This document shows, piece after piece, positions 43,540 to 52,691 of a DNA stretch of 64,000 bases. The position numbers and the translations under genes are program-made. Source of the stretch: Xanthomonas bonasiae (GTDB taxonomy: Bacteria; Pseudomonadota; Gammaproteobacteria; Xanthomonadales; Xanthomonadaceae); the NCBI RefSeq assembly GCF_017163705.1, contig NZ_JAFIWB010000018.1:43447-107446 (forward strand), given 5' to 3'. The notes beneath the pieces were generated by a model that made no database searches, was not told where the DNA came from, and worked only from the letters and a program-made list of their open reading frames with translations. Position 1 is the stretch's first letter. Each line of letters starts with the position of its first letter.

Positions 43540-45627
43540 ATGCCATCGCCTTCCTGGTTCCCGCAGCGCGCGATCGCGCTGTTGTTCGGCACGCTGTTCG
43601 CAATGGCGGCGGCATCGCCCGATGCCCGTGCGCAGGCCACGCGCTATGCCGATGCCGCGCCGTTGCTGCTGGGCGTGGCCTGGTATCCGGAGCAATGGCC
43701 GGAGGCGCAGTGGGAACACGACCTGGCGCTGATGGAGGCGGCGCACGTGCGCGTGGTGCGGATCGGCGAGTTCGCCTGGAGCCGCATGGAGCCGCGCGAG
43801 GGCCAGTACGACTTCGGGTGGATGGACCGCGCCATCGCCGCGGCGGCGCGGCACCAGATGGTGGTGGTGCTCGGCACGCCGACCGCGGCGCCGCCGGCGT
43901 GGTTGACCCAGGCGTATCCGGACACGCTGCGCGTCGGCGAGGACGGCGTGCGCGACGAACACGGCAACCGCCAGCAGTTCTCCTTCGCCAGCGCGCGCTA
44001 TCGCCGTTTCGCCCATGCCATCGCCGAGCAGATGGCGCAGCGCTATGGCCGCAATCCGCACGTGGTCGGCTGGCAACTGGACAACGAGTACGCGCAGGCC
44101 TCGTTCGATCCGGAGGCCAAGGCGCAGTTCCATGCCTGGCTGCAACGCAAGTACGGCAGCATCGAGGAATTGAACCGGCGCTGGGCGACCGCGTACTGGA
44201 GCCAGACCTACAACGACTTCGCGCAGATCCCGGTGCACGAGGACGGGCAGAATCCGGCCCTGCTGCTGGAGTGGAAACGCTTCGTCAGCGACACCTGGAC
44301 CGACTATTCGCGCAACCAGATCGACGCGATCCGCCCACATGCCGATCCGCGCCAGTTCATCACCACCAACACCATGGGCTGGTTCGCCGGTTTCGACGCC
44401 TACAAGGTGCACGAGGTGCTCGACATCGCCGCGTGGGACGACTATGTCGCCGGCGAGCGCTACGACTGGGTGGACAACGCGGCGCGCCACGATCTCACTC
44501 GCGGCTATAAGCAGCGCAACTACTGGGTGATGGAAACGCAGCCGGGCTTCGTCAACTGGCGTGCGACCAACGTGGCGCTGCGCAAGGGCCAGGTGCGGGC
44601 GATGGCCTGGCAGGCCGTTGCGCACGGCGCCGATGCGGTCGCGTACTGGCAGTGGCGCGCGGCGCCGAACGGGCAGGAGGAATACCACGGCACGCTGGTC
44701 GGCGCCGATGGCGAGCCGGTGCCGGTGTATGCGGAGATCCAGCAGGTCGGCGCGGAGTTCGCCAAGGCCGGCGCGGCGCTGGCGGGGACCACGCCGCACG
44801 CGGACGTGGCGCTGATCAACGATTTCGACAGCCGCTGGGCGCTGGGTTTCCAGAAGCACTCGGCCGACTTCGATCCGGTGGTGCAGATGAAGTCGTTCTA
44901 CCGCCCGCTGCGGCAGCAGGCGCAGGTGGTCGACGTGGTTTCGGCGCTGGCGCCGCTGGATGGCTACAAGCTGGTGGTCGCGCCGTCGCTCAACGTGCTC
45001 AGCGAAGCGCAGGCGCAGCGGCTGAAGGCCTATGTCGAACGCGGCGGGCATCTGGTGCTGGGCCCGCGCAGCGCGATGAAGAACGCCGACAACGGCCTGC
45101 AGCCGCAGCGCCAGCCCGGTCCGCTGGGCGCGTTGCTGGGTGGCCGCGTGCAGCAGTTCTATGCGCTGGACAAGCCGGTCCCGGTCGCCGGTGCGGCCGG
45201 CGAGGGCAGCGCGAAGATCTGGGCCGAGCAACTGCAGGCGCATGCGGCGCAGACCGAGGTGCCGTTGCGCTACGGCCAGGCCAACGGCTGGCTGGACGGC
45301 GAGCCGGCGGTACTGACCCGGCGGGTCGGCAAGGGCCGCATCAGCTACGTCGGCGCCTGGCTCGACGACGCCACCCTGGATCGCCTCACCGGCGACTGGC
45401 TGCGCGCTGCGCAGGTGCGCGCGCCGCTGGCGGACGTGCCGGCGGACGTGGAGGTCGGCGTGCGCAGCGACGGCCGTCGCCGCGTGCTGGTGCTGATCAA
45501 CCATGGCAGCGATGCGCAGCAGGTGCGTCTACCGACGCCGATGCGCTCGCTGCTGGGGACGGGCGCCGCCAGCGACATGGTGCAGCTGGCGCCGGAGGAC
45601 GTGGCGGTGCTGGACGACCGTCGCTGA
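43540..45627 (+). CDS. Beta-galactosidase, glycoside hydrolase family 42, exported
   Basis: 695 residues. The barrel has LLLGVAWYPEQWPEAQW and RIGEFAWSRMEPREGQYDF, the acid/base in VGWQLDNEYAQ (Glu183) and the nucleophile in YWVMETQPGFVNW (Glu332). A trimerisation domain (HADVALINDFDSRWALGF, LVVAPSLNVLSEAQAQRLKA) and a small C-terminal beta domain follow. The ATG at 43540 adds a convincing signal peptide (WFPQRAIALLFGTLFAMAAA). Most GH42 enzymes are cytoplasmic, so export is notable. It probably releases galactose from plant galactans or arabinogalactan. Confidence 0.92.
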   Translation: MPSPSWFPQRAIALLFGTLFAMAAASPDARAQATRYADAAPLLLGVAWYPEQWPEAQWEHDLALMEAAHVRVVRIGEFAWSRMEPREGQYDFGWMDRAIAAAARHQMVVVLGTPTAAPPAWLTQAYPDTLRVGEDGVRDEHGNRQQFSFASARYRRFAHAIAEQMAQRYGRNPHVVGWQLDNEYAQASFDPEAKAQFHAWLQRKYGSIEELNRRWATAYWSQTYNDFAQIPVHEDGQNPALLLEWKRFVSDTWTDYSRNQIDAIRPHADPRQFITTNTMGWFAGFDAYKVHEVLDIAAWDDYVAGERYDWVDNAARHDLTRGYKQRNYWVMETQPGFVNWRATNVALRKGQVRAMAWQAVAHGADAVAYWQWRAAPNGQEEYHGTLVGADGEPVPVYAEIQQVGAEFAKAGAALAGTTPHADVALINDFDSRWALGFQKHSADFDPVVQMKSFYRPLRQQAQVVDVVSALAPLDGYKLVVAPSLNVLSEAQAQRLKAYVERGGHLVLGPRSAMKNADNGLQPQRQPGPLGALLGGRVQQFYALDKPVPVAGAAGEGSAKIWAEQLQAHAAQTEVPLRYGQANGWLDGEPAVLTRRVGKGRISYVGAWLDDATLDRLTGDWLRAAQVRAPLADVPADVEVGVRSDGRRRVLVLINHGSDAQQVRLPTPMRSLLGTGAASDMVQLAPEDVAVLDDRR

Positions 45628-45803
45628 GCGCGATCGCGATGCGCGGCTGACGCCGTGCGGCCAATCCGTACCCGCGGCATGCGCGGATCGGCGCAGGAAC
45701 GGCCATGGCGCATGCCCCGCACTGCGCGCGCATTGCGCGCAGTGCGCATCGCCGCGACACTTGACGTCGTGGCGCCGGCGTCCCGCCGGCCGGGAGGGAA
45801 CCC

Positions 45804-46565
45804 GTGCGCGCGATCGATGCCGAGCACTATCTGATGGATGTCACGCTGAAGCAGGACCGCGTGGCCTCGATGCAGGCCTGGCCGTATTCGCTGCCGGCGG
45901 TGCGCAACCTGGGCGTGCTGCGCTTCCATCCCAAGGTGACCTTCATCGTCGGCGAGAACGGCAGCGGCAAGTCGACCCTGCTGGAAGCGATCGCGGTGGC
46001 CTGGGGTTTCAATGCCGAGGGCGGGACCCGGAATTTCAACTTCAGCACGCTAGCGTCGCATTCCAATCTGCACGAGGCCTTGCGCCTGGGTCGCAGTGGC
46101 CGCCGTGCGCGCGATGGGTTTTTCCTGCGCGCGGAGAGTTTCTACAATGTGGCCAGCGAGATCGAGCGTCTGGATCGGGCGCCATCGTTCAGCGCTCCCG
46201 TCATCGACAGCTACGGCGGCGTGTCGCTGCACGCGCAGTCGCACGGCGAGGCGTTCTTCGCGCTGATGCTGCACCGCTTCGGCGGCAACGGCTTCTACGT
46301 GCTGGACGAGCCGGAGGCGGCATTGTCGCCGTCGCGGCAGATGGCGATGCTGACCCGGCTGCATCAGCTGGTGCAGCAGCGCTCGCAGTTCGTGATCGCC
46401 ACGCATTCGCCGATCCTGATGGCGTACCCGCATGCGGACATCCTGCAGATCGGCGAGGATGGCTTGCAGCGCGTGGCGTACCGCGACACCGAGCACTACC
46501 GGTTGACGCGCGCGTTCCTGGAGCAACCGCAGCGCATGCTCGATACGTTGCTCGGCGGCGATTGA
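45804..46565 (+). CDS. AAA family ATPase (ABC/SMC-like single protein)
   Basis: 253 residues from a GTG with GGGAGGG upstream. Walker A is FIVGENGSGKSTLLEAIAVA (50-58 core), the signature-like region is QSHGEAFFALMLHRFG, Walker B is GFYVLDEPEAALSPSRQM, and FVIATHSPILMAYP has the H-loop histidine. This compact AAA_21/OLD-less type is common as a stand-alone bacterial gene. No nuclease or toxin partner lies next to it, so a defence role is not indicated. Function is unknown. Confidence 0.88.
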   Translation: MRAIDAEHYLMDVTLKQDRVASMQAWPYSLPAVRNLGVLRFHPKVTFIVGENGSGKSTLLEAIAVAWGFNAEGGTRNFNFSTLASHSNLHEALRLGRSGRRARDGFFLRAESFYNVASEIERLDRAPSFSAPVIDSYGGVSLHAQSHGEAFFALMLHRFGGNGFYVLDEPEAALSPSRQMAMLTRLHQLVQQRSQFVIATHSPILMAYPHADILQIGEDGLQRVAYRDTEHYRLTRAFLEQPQRMLDTLLGGD

Positions 46566-46683
46566 CGCCGTGTTGGCCGCGACCAGGTGCCGACGGCCGG
46601 CGCCGTGTCTGTAGAATGATGGTGCCAGCGGGCGTCGCCGCCGCCATCGCGTCGCGGCGTCTTTCTTCCCACTGGAGTTGCCT

Positions 46684-47019
46684 GTGCCTTCCCATCCGAT
46701 GTCGCCTGTCGGGCGGCTGTTCGCCGCCGCCGCCTTCTTCGAGGGCCTGACCTGGGCCGGCCTGCTGCTCGGCATGCTGCTCAAATACGGTACCCAGACC
46801 ACCGAACTGGGTGTGTGGCTGTTCGGCCGCCTGCACGGCGTGGCGTTCCTGGTCTACCTGGTCGCGAGCGTGATCGCTGCGGTGCGCCTGCGCTGGCCGT
46901 GGTGGGCGTGGCTGTTGAGTCTGCTGGCGGCGTTGCCGCCGCTGGTCACGGTGCCGCTGGAAATGTGGTTCCGCCGCATCGGGCTGCTCGGCTTGCCGCG
47001 GCAGGGCGTGCGGCGATAG
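46684..47019 (+). CDS. DUF3817 family membrane protein
   Basis: 111 residues starting at a GTG with CTGGAG 6 bases upstream. Three membrane segments: LFAAAAFFEGLTWAGLLLGM, RLHGVAFLVYLVASVIAAV and WWAWLLSLLAALPPLVTVPL. FFEGLTW and GRLHGVAFLVYL are the conserved DUF3817 elements. Function is unknown. A bidirectional terminator follows. Confidence 0.88.
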   Translation: MPSHPMSPVGRLFAAAAFFEGLTWAGLLLGMLLKYGTQTTELGVWLFGRLHGVAFLVYLVASVIAAVRLRWPWWAWLLSLLAALPPLVTVPLEMWFRRIGLLGLPRQGVRR

Positions 47020-47074
47020 GGGCAGTAGGGCCAATCACGCGCCGCTCGGCTTTTCTGCTCGGCGTAAGGCATAA

Positions 47075-47100
47075 AAAAAGCGGCCCCTGGGCCGCTTTTT
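47075..47100. terminator. Bidirectional Rho-independent terminator
   Basis: AAAAAGCGGCCC (47075-47086) pairs with GGGCCGCTTTTT (47089-47100) with a 2-base CT gap. A-run on the left and T-run on the right make it usable from both the DUF3817 gene and the convergent lipoprotein gene. Confidence 0.92.
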
Positions 47101-47121
47101 CTTGTCCATTGCCGCCGCCGC

Positions 47122-47655
47122 TCAGCCGCTGGTCACCAGGTGGATGCGGTGCTTCTTGGCGTAGGCATTCTGCGCGGCGTCGAGCGCCGTCGCGTCCTTG
47201 TCGAGGGCGTCCGATTCGGTGTTCAGCCGTTCCAGCAGCGGCTGCACCTGCGCCTGGGTGTAGCCGTCGGGCAGCGCGGTGATTTCCTGCAGCGTCGCCA
47301 GCACCGTGTCGGTGTTCTTGTAGTACGACTTCAGCTTGGCGTCCATGTCCTGCGCGTCTTCGGGAATGCCGAAACCTTCGTAGCCCCGGTTGGCGCTGGC
47401 GATCTGCTTGCGCGGATTGTTCAGCGCGTTGCGGTGCGGCTGCATCGACTTCAGTTCGCTCGCATCGGCCAGCAGCTGCTCGCCGCGCTCGCCGCCGATC
47501 CACGGCGCGGTCACCGAGGTGACGCCGTTCCAGGCCGAGACGTTGTAGGTCAGGTAGTCCTCCGGCGACATGTTCTTTTTGCCGGTGGTGGGGTCGCAGG
47601 CGGACAGCGCGGTCGCGCACAGGGCCAGCAGGACGAGGGTGAGGAGATGTTTCAA
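47122..47655 (-). CDS. Lipoprotein of unknown function
   Basis: 177 residues from a TTG at 47655 (AAGGA upstream). This start puts the signal LKHLLTLVLLALCATALSAC at the N-terminus with a good lipobox (Cys20). The longer frame from 47778 has no signal. The mature part is mostly helical (GERGEQLLADASELKSMQPH, AKLKSYYKNTDTVLATLQEI, ALDKDATALDAAQNAYAKKH). No family was recognised. Confidence 0.72.
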   Translation of the reverse strand: MKHLLTLVLLALCATALSACDPTTGKKNMSPEDYLTYNVSAWNGVTSVTAPWIGGERGEQLLADASELKSMQPHRNALNNPRKQIASANRGYEGFGIPEDAQDMDAKLKSYYKNTDTVLATLQEITALPDGYTQAQVQPLLERLNTESDALDKDATALDAAQNAYAKKHRIHLVTSG

Positions 47656-47922
47656 GAGGAGTTTCCTTGGTGGGAACGCGCTATCCGCCGGGCGACCGGC
47701 GCGGGAGCGAAAGGCAAGGAAATCGACGCATGCGGCATGCCGGGGCGCGGCTGGCGCGATCATCCTTGATGGGTGCAATGGCGGCAGTCCGGGCCGGTAA
47801 CGCGTTCTGCGCAGGCGATGCGCGGCAAGTATAGCGGCAACGCTGCGCCGGCGCGGTGGCCGCGCGCGCCCGCCGCTGCGGCGGCTTTAGAATGCAGGCC
47901 ATAAACGCAGGCAGTGCAGGCG

Positions 47923-48255
47923 ATGGGAAAGCGTCAACGACGGCAGCATGAGAACGCAGCTACGCGCGGATTCGGCCGCCGCCTGGCCGGCAGGTTGCGT
48001 TGGCCGGTATCGCTGCTGGTCGTCGCGCTGGCGGCGGCGAGCGCCTTTTTGAAGCTCTACGGGCTGGTGAAGGCAGTGCTGAGCGGCGTGTACACGAGCG
48101 GATCGCGCTTCGGCTCGCCTCAGGTGTATCTGCTGGACGCCGATCCGGGGCGCTATTGGTTCTGGATGGCATGGGACGGGGTTGTCACCCTGCTGTTGCT
48201 GCTGCTGGCGGTGGCCATCGCGTGGGTGTTTCTGGTGTTGGACAAGCCGAAGTAG
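47923..48255 (+). CDS. Small membrane protein, 110 residues
   Basis: A basic N-terminus (MGKRQRRQHENAATRGFGRR) is followed by two membrane segments ([20 protein letters not shown] and GVVTLLLLLLAVAIAWVFLV) separated by a ~45-residue loop with YTSGSRFGSPQVYLLDADPG. The ribosome site is weak (CAGG). No family was recognised. Confidence 0.65.
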   Translation: MGKRQRRQHENAATRGFGRRLAGRLRWPVSLLVVALAAASAFLKLYGLVKAVLSGVYTSGSRFGSPQVYLLDADPGRYWFWMAWDGVVTLLLLLLAVAIAWVFLVLDKPK

Positions 48256-48284
48256 CGCGCTGTCGGCGGGACATGCCGCTGCGA

Positions 48285-49379
48285 TCACCTGCTCATGCAG
48301 CGGCGCCAGCGGTCGGCGACGCGCTGCGCGAACCAGGCGGTGGTGAGGGTGCGGGTGATCTTCGGACTTTCCAGGGTGATGCCGGGCAGGATCGCGCGCG
48401 GCAGCGGCTTGCCGGCGCTGCGTTCGGCCAATGCGAACACCTTGCGGTAGAGCGCGGTGTCGCCGAAATCGGCGGCGTTGCCGCGCTGCAGGGCGCGGCG
48501 GATCTCCTTGTCGTCCAGCGCCAGGCGCGAACCCAGACCGCGCGCGGCGCGCTCGGTGGCGCCGGGCTGGTCGATGTCGCTGCCGGGGATCAGCAGATCG
48601 CCGTCCAGCGCCAGGGTGGTGCCGCTGGCCTTCGCCAGTGCGGCCTGGAACGCCGCATTGCGGCTGGCGTACCAGCCGGCGTTGAAGTCGGCGAAGCGGT
48701 ACAGCAGGGCGTCGTAGTCACTCGGGTAGCCGAGCAGGTGGCGGGTGCCGAACCACACGCCGCCGCGGCGGCTGAACACTTCGTGGCGCACCGTGTCCTG
48801 CTGCGCATACGGATATCCATCGGTATGCGCTTCGGCGAAGGCGATGCTCACCTGCATCGGCCCGCCGGTATGCACCGGGTTCAGTCCGCCGAACAGGCGC
48901 TGGCCCAGCGGCACGCTGTCGGCGAAGTCCTCGAAGATGGCGCTCAGTTCCTGCTCGGTGCGCGCGCTGGCGATGCGCTCGCCGTAGCTGCGGCCATTGG
49001 GCGAATTCACTGCCAGCGCCGCGTCGAGCATGAACGCGGGAACATGCAGCGCGGCCGCGCGGCGGCCGAGTTCGGCGCGCGAGATCCTGCCCAGGCCGGG
49101 TACTGGCGGATTGGCCTGGTAGGTGGATTCCTGTTCGATCACCGCCAGCACCGCGCAGATGTTGTCGGCGCTGGTAGCCAGTTCCTGCGAGGACAGCGCC
49201 ACGTACACGTCGTTGGCCCAGCCGCTGCGGTCGGGGATCGCGGCCGGGATGCGCCGTGCGATGTCGGCCTTGATCTCGGTCGGCGTGCGCTCGGGCGCGC
49301 GCGGTGCCTGTGTGGCGCAGGCGCCGAGCAGCAGGGTGGCGCACAGGACGAACAGGCGGGCGAATGTGGGGGCGATCAC
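48285..49379 (-). CDS. DUF1615 family lipoprotein
   Basis: 364 residues from a GTG, with GGAG about 11 bases upstream. The signal ends LLGAC (Cys21). The body has the DUF1615 pattern: DRSGWANDVYVALSSQELAT, AVLAVIEQESTYQANPPVPG, FGGLNPVHTGGPMQVSIAFA and GTRHLLGYPSDYDALLYRFA. The ESTYQANPPVPG part resembles lysozyme/transglycosylase-like catalytic loops (Glu followed by S-x-Y), so an envelope glycan role is possible though unproven. Confidence 0.85.
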   Translation of the reverse strand: MIAPTFARLFVLCATLLLGACATQAPRAPERTPTEIKADIARRIPAAIPDRSGWANDVYVALSSQELATSADNICAVLAVIEQESTYQANPPVPGLGRISRAELGRRAAALHVPAFMLDAALAVNSPNGRSYGERIASARTEQELSAIFEDFADSVPLGQRLFGGLNPVHTGGPMQVSIAFAEAHTDGYPYAQQDTVRHEVFSRRGGVWFGTRHLLGYPSDYDALLYRFADFNAGWYASRNAAFQAALAKASGTTLALDGDLLIPGSDIDQPGATERAARGLGSRLALDDKEIRRALQRGNAADFGDTALYRKVFALAERSAGKPLPRAILPGITLESPKITRTLTTAWFAQRVADRWRRCMSR

Positions 49380-49450
49380 GTGCGGCTGGACTCCGATGGC
49401 AGGCGCGGCGCAGTCGCCGCACGCGCCATCCTACCGTCCAGCGCGGCGCT

Positions 49451-50290
49451 TCATGTCTGAGGGATCGGCTGGTCGTGCGCGGGCGATGCCGCTGCGGCGC
49501 GCGCTTCCTCGCACCCCATCACATGCGCGGCGAACCCGACCTGGTCCTGGGCGACCTGCGGCCGCAGCGTCAGCTCCGGGATGGCGTAGTCGCCGCCGTT
49601 CTGCTTGCGGAACGCGATCGGCGCGGCGCTCCACAGGGTGTCCAGGCGCTGGCCGAGCGTGTCGCGGATCTGTGCGAACCGATCCGCGTCCATGCGGCTG
49701 CTGCGATAGACCACGAACGGCGGCAGCACGTCGAAGCCGGGGTAGTGCAGGATGCCGTGCTGGATCGGGAACAGCACGTCGTCGATCGGGCCGTTGATGC
49801 CGCGCGGCGCGTAGTGCGATTCCCAGCCGCCGGTGGTGACGATCAGCATCGCGCGCTTGCCGGCCAGCGTGCCCTCGCCATAGCGGTCGCCCCAGCGCGC
49901 GTCGGAATGTTCGCCGACGCCGTAGGCGAAGCCGTAGGCATAGACGCGGTCCACCCAGCCCTTCAGGATCGCCGGCATCGAGAACCACCACAGCGGGAAC
50001 TGCAGCAGCACGGCGTCGGCCCAGCGCAGCTTGGCCTGCTCGGCGGCGATGTCCGCGCTCTGGCGGCCGTTGGCGAACGCGCGTTTGGAGTCCAGCGACG
50101 GATCGAAGCGATCGCCGGCCGCGCCGTCCAGGCTGTCCTGCGCATCGAGCGTCGGCTTCCACCGCATCGCATACAGATCCGACACCTGCACCTGGTGTCC
50201 GGCGGCCTGCAGGCGTTGCACGGCGACGTCCTTGAGCGCGCCGTTGAGCGATGTGGGTTCGGGATGGGCGTAGACCAGCAGGACGTTCAT
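49451..50290 (-). CDS. NAD(P)H-dependent oxidoreductase, NQO1/KefF-like flavodoxin fold
   Basis: 279 residues. It starts MNVLLVYAHPEPTSLNGALK, with VSDLYAMRWKPTLD, a long loop, LLQFPLWWFSMPAILKGWVD (FMN/FAD contact), RAMLIVTTGGWESHYAPRGI and FDVLPPFVVY. It should reduce quinones or nitro compounds with NAD(P)H. It is divergent from a LysR regulator with an 84-bp shared promoter region, a classic arrangement for LysR-controlled quinone reductases. A long C-terminal tail (~25 residues, Ala-rich) is slightly unusual. Confidence 0.9.
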   Translation of the reverse strand: MNVLLVYAHPEPTSLNGALKDVAVQRLQAAGHQVQVSDLYAMRWKPTLDAQDSLDGAAGDRFDPSLDSKRAFANGRQSADIAAEQAKLRWADAVLLQFPLWWFSMPAILKGWVDRVYAYGFAYGVGEHSDARWGDRYGEGTLAGKRAMLIVTTGGWESHYAPRGINGPIDDVLFPIQHGILHYPGFDVLPPFVVYRSSRMDADRFAQIRDTLGQRLDTLWSAAPIAFRKQNGGDYAIPELTLRPQVAQDQVGFAAHVMGCEEARAAAASPAHDQPIPQT

Positions 50291-50334
50291 GGGCGATCTC
50301 GGCGATTGGGATGCGCCAAGGTAGGTCGCGGCCC

Positions 50335-50373
50335 GCTATAGTGGAAATGAATTACGGGAATTCCAGCTATAGC
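50335..50373. promoter_or_regulatory. LysR operator-like symmetric sites between divergent genes
   Basis: GCTATAG at 50335-50341 is inverted and repeated as GCTATAGC at 50366-50373, two bases before the LysR start. GGAATTCC (50358-50365) is a palindrome between them. The spacing and position suit autoregulation by the LysR protein. Binding is inferred. Confidence 0.5.
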
Positions 50374-50374
50374 C

Positions 50375-51268
50375 ATGATTAATTTCGGACGCCTGGACCT
50401 GAACCTGCTGCTGACCCTGGACGCGCTGCTCGCCGAGCACAACGTGACCCGCGCCGCCGCGCGCCTGCACCTGTCGCAGCCCTCGGTCAGCGTGCACCTG
50501 GCGAAATTGCGCGAGGCGCTGGACGATCCGCTGCTGCTGCCCGGGCCGCGCGGCATGCGCCCGACCGCGCGTGCCGAGGCCTTGCGCGCGCCGCTGCGGC
50601 AGGCGCTGGAGGCGCTGCAGCGTGCGGTGGCGGCGGATGCGTCGTTCGATCCCGCGCAGGCGGGCAATAGTTGGCGCGTGGCCGCGACCGACTACGGCGA
50701 ATCGACCATCCTGCGACCGGCGCTGGCGGCGCTGCGCAGCGCGGCGCCGGGCACGCGGCTGGCGGTGCTGGAAATGGCGCCGTTGCAGATCGCGCGCCAG
50801 GCCGAGCAGGGCGAGATCGACCTGGCCCTGCACACCCGCGACGGCGCGCCGCCGAACCTGCGCCAGCGCACGCTGTTCGCCGAGCGCTATGTGCTGGCCG
50901 GCCGCGCCGGGCATCCGCGGCTGCAGCGGCGCCCGACGCTGGCGCAGTTCTGCAAGCTCGAACACGTGATCGTGTCGCCGGACGGCGGCGGGTTCAGCGG
51001 CGTCACCGACGCGGCGCTGCACGCGCGCGGGCTGCAGCGCCGGGTGGTGCTGTCGGTGCCGCATTTCCTGTTCGTCATCGACGCGTTGCTGCGGACCGAT
51101 CTGGTGGCGATGCTGCCGGAGCGGTTGGTGCGCGCGCATCCCGGGCTGAAGGTCTGCGCGCCGCCGGTGCCCGTAGACGGTTACGAGATGGCCATGCTCT
51201 GGCACGAGCGCGTGCATCGCGATCCGGCGCATCGCTGGTTGCGCGAGCAGATTGCCGCTTCGGTGTGA
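50375..51268 (+). CDS. LysR family transcriptional regulator
   Basis: 297 residues. Winged HTH at ~6-65 (LDLNLLLTLDALLAEHNVTR, AAARLHLSQPSVSVHLAKLR), dimer linker, then a periplasmic-binding-protein-like co-inducer domain (WRVAATDYGESTILRPALAA, GEIDLALHTRDG, FAERYVLAGRAGHPRL, RTDLVAMLPERLV). It most likely controls the divergent NAD(P)H oxidoreductase gene. Confidence 0.93.
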   Translation: MINFGRLDLNLLLTLDALLAEHNVTRAAARLHLSQPSVSVHLAKLREALDDPLLLPGPRGMRPTARAEALRAPLRQALEALQRAVAADASFDPAQAGNSWRVAATDYGESTILRPALAALRSAAPGTRLAVLEMAPLQIARQAEQGEIDLALHTRDGAPPNLRQRTLFAERYVLAGRAGHPRLQRRPTLAQFCKLEHVIVSPDGGGFSGVTDAALHARGLQRRVVLSVPHFLFVIDALLRTDLVAMLPERLVRAHPGLKVCAPPVPVDGYEMAMLWHERVHRDPAHRWLREQIAASV

Positions 51269-51355
51269 AGGCAGCGCTACAGCCTTTTCCAGTGTTTTAC
51301 ATGGTGCGGAAGCGGCTGCGGATAGCGTTGGGTCAGCGGTCGCGATGGGCTGTCT

Positions 51356-51451
51356 GTCGCGGCTGAAGCCGCTCCTACAAGGGCGTGCGGCAAGCCAGCA
51401 AGGGCATGGCAAGCTGGTTGAATCCACTGTAGGAGGGGCTTCAGCCCCGAC
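51356..51451. repeat. Two REP-like palindromes between convergent genes
   Basis: One inverted copy (51356-51378, arms GTCGCGGC / GCCGCTCCTAC) and one direct copy (51429-51451, arms TAGGAGGGGC / GCCCCGAC) lie in the 276-bp gap between the LysR and methyltransferase stops, a head-to-head pair 50 bp apart. Confidence 0.85.
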
Positions 51452-51544
51452 GCTTTTTTCCCGATGTCGTCAGGCCCACCGTTGCCGGTGGCCCGAGGCG
51501 ACCCGGCGCGGCTCCTGCAAGGACTACGATCGAGTCGAGACAGC

Positions 51545-52627
51545 CTAACGACGCGTCGCCAATACCCCGTCCAGCGCCAGGTCTGCGCGGAAGCCGGCCT
51601 TCTCCAAGCGCTTGGCCACCTCGCGCGGCACGTCGCGGCCGCTGGTCAGTTTGTTCGGGCTGCCGGTGTAGTGGAACAGCCGCCCGCCGCGACGCAGCAC
51701 CCGCGCGAGCTGGTCGTAGAACGCCTGCGAGTACAGCTCGCCGGCGATGCCGAAGCGCGGCGGGTCGTGCAGCAGCGCATCCATCGAATCGCTGGCGATG
51801 GCGCCGATGGCCTGGCCGACGTCGGCGTGCGCCAGCTGCAGGCGCCCCTCGCTGGCGGCCGGATCCGGCGACCACGGATTGAGCGTGCGCAGCCACAGCA
51901 CGTCGGCGTTCTTCTCGAACGAGTGCAGCTGCGCCACGCCGGCCTCCAGCGCGCAGGCGGCGAAATAGCCCAGCCCGCCGCAGGTGTCGAGCACCCGCTT
52001 GCCGCGCGGTTCGATCAGCGCGACCTTGCGCCGCGCGTCCTCGAACGGGGACAGCTGCGCGCTGGGCAGCATCTTGATGCCGTCGATCTCGAAGGTCGGC
52101 GCGCCCCATTCGGTCGGCACCAGCTTGATCAGCGCGCCGCCGAAGCGCGACACCGGCGCGAAGTCTTCGCCGTCCCAGTGGTAGATCGTGCGGTCCTTGA
52201 GCCTGGACGGATACGGGTACGCCTGCCCGCGCCACTGCCAGCTGTCCGCGGCGAGCAGGGCCTGGCCCTCGCTGCGCTGCAGGTCCAGCGACCCGGTCCA
52301 GGTGGCGGCGCCGCCATCGCGTGCGGCAAGCAGCGCGTCGGCGAGCGGGCGGGTCAGCAGGGGGCCGGAGGACTGGGTCACGTGGAGGGAGGCGATGCGC
52401 CAGCGCGCGCTGCGCGAGGCCGGGTCGTCGAGATGGGGGAGGGCATCGTAACCGAGGCCCGGTGCGAAGTCCTGCGCTGGCGCGGCCGCGGCGTGCCAGG
52501 CCTGCGGTCGTCGGCATGCGTCGCACGGCAATCGTCGGCGACGGCGGAGCAGTCCGCACAGCGGCACGCGGCTCGCGTGTGCTGGTTGCGGCGAACCGTC
52601 ATGGTGGCCGTGGCGATGGCGACGCAT
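51545..52627 (-). CDS. Class I SAM-dependent methyltransferase-like protein
   Basis: About 360 residues if started at the ATG at 52627. The confident part begins around GLGYDALPHLDDP and contains TIYHWDGEDFAPVSRFGGAL and the Rossmann SAM motif KRVLDTCGGLGYFAACALEA, then FEKNADVLWLRTLNPW, DALLHDPPRFGIAG and VLRRGGRLFHYTGSPNKLTS. The first ~55 residues are Arg/His-rich and look unlike protein, so the true start may be a downstream GTG (52381). The DPPRFG motif resembles RNA or protein methyltransferases, but the substrate is unknown. Confidence 0.78.
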   Translation of the reverse strand: MRRHRHGHHDGSPQPAHASRVPLCGLLRRRRRLPCDACRRPQAWHAAAAPAQDFAPGLGYDALPHLDDPASRSARWRIASLHVTQSSGPLLTRPLADALLAARDGGAATWTGSLDLQRSEGQALLAADSWQWRGQAYPYPSRLKDRTIYHWDGEDFAPVSRFGGALIKLVPTEWGAPTFEIDGIKMLPSAQLSPFEDARRKVALIEPRGKRVLDTCGGLGYFAACALEAGVAQLHSFEKNADVLWLRTLNPWSPDPAASEGRLQLAHADVGQAIGAIASDSMDALLHDPPRFGIAGELYSQAFYDQLARVLRRGGRLFHYTGSPNKLTSGRDVPREVAKRLEKAGFRADLALDGVLATRR

Positions 52628-52691
52628 AATGACGCCGTCCTCTCCCCTCAATGGCCGACGCCGCTCGCGGCGCCAGCGCCCAGGATCCGCG

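Noticed and set aside
45804..46565. AAA ATPase considered as part of a defence system
   Set aside because: No adjacent nuclease, reverse transcriptase or toxin gene; flanking genes are ordinary envelope genes.
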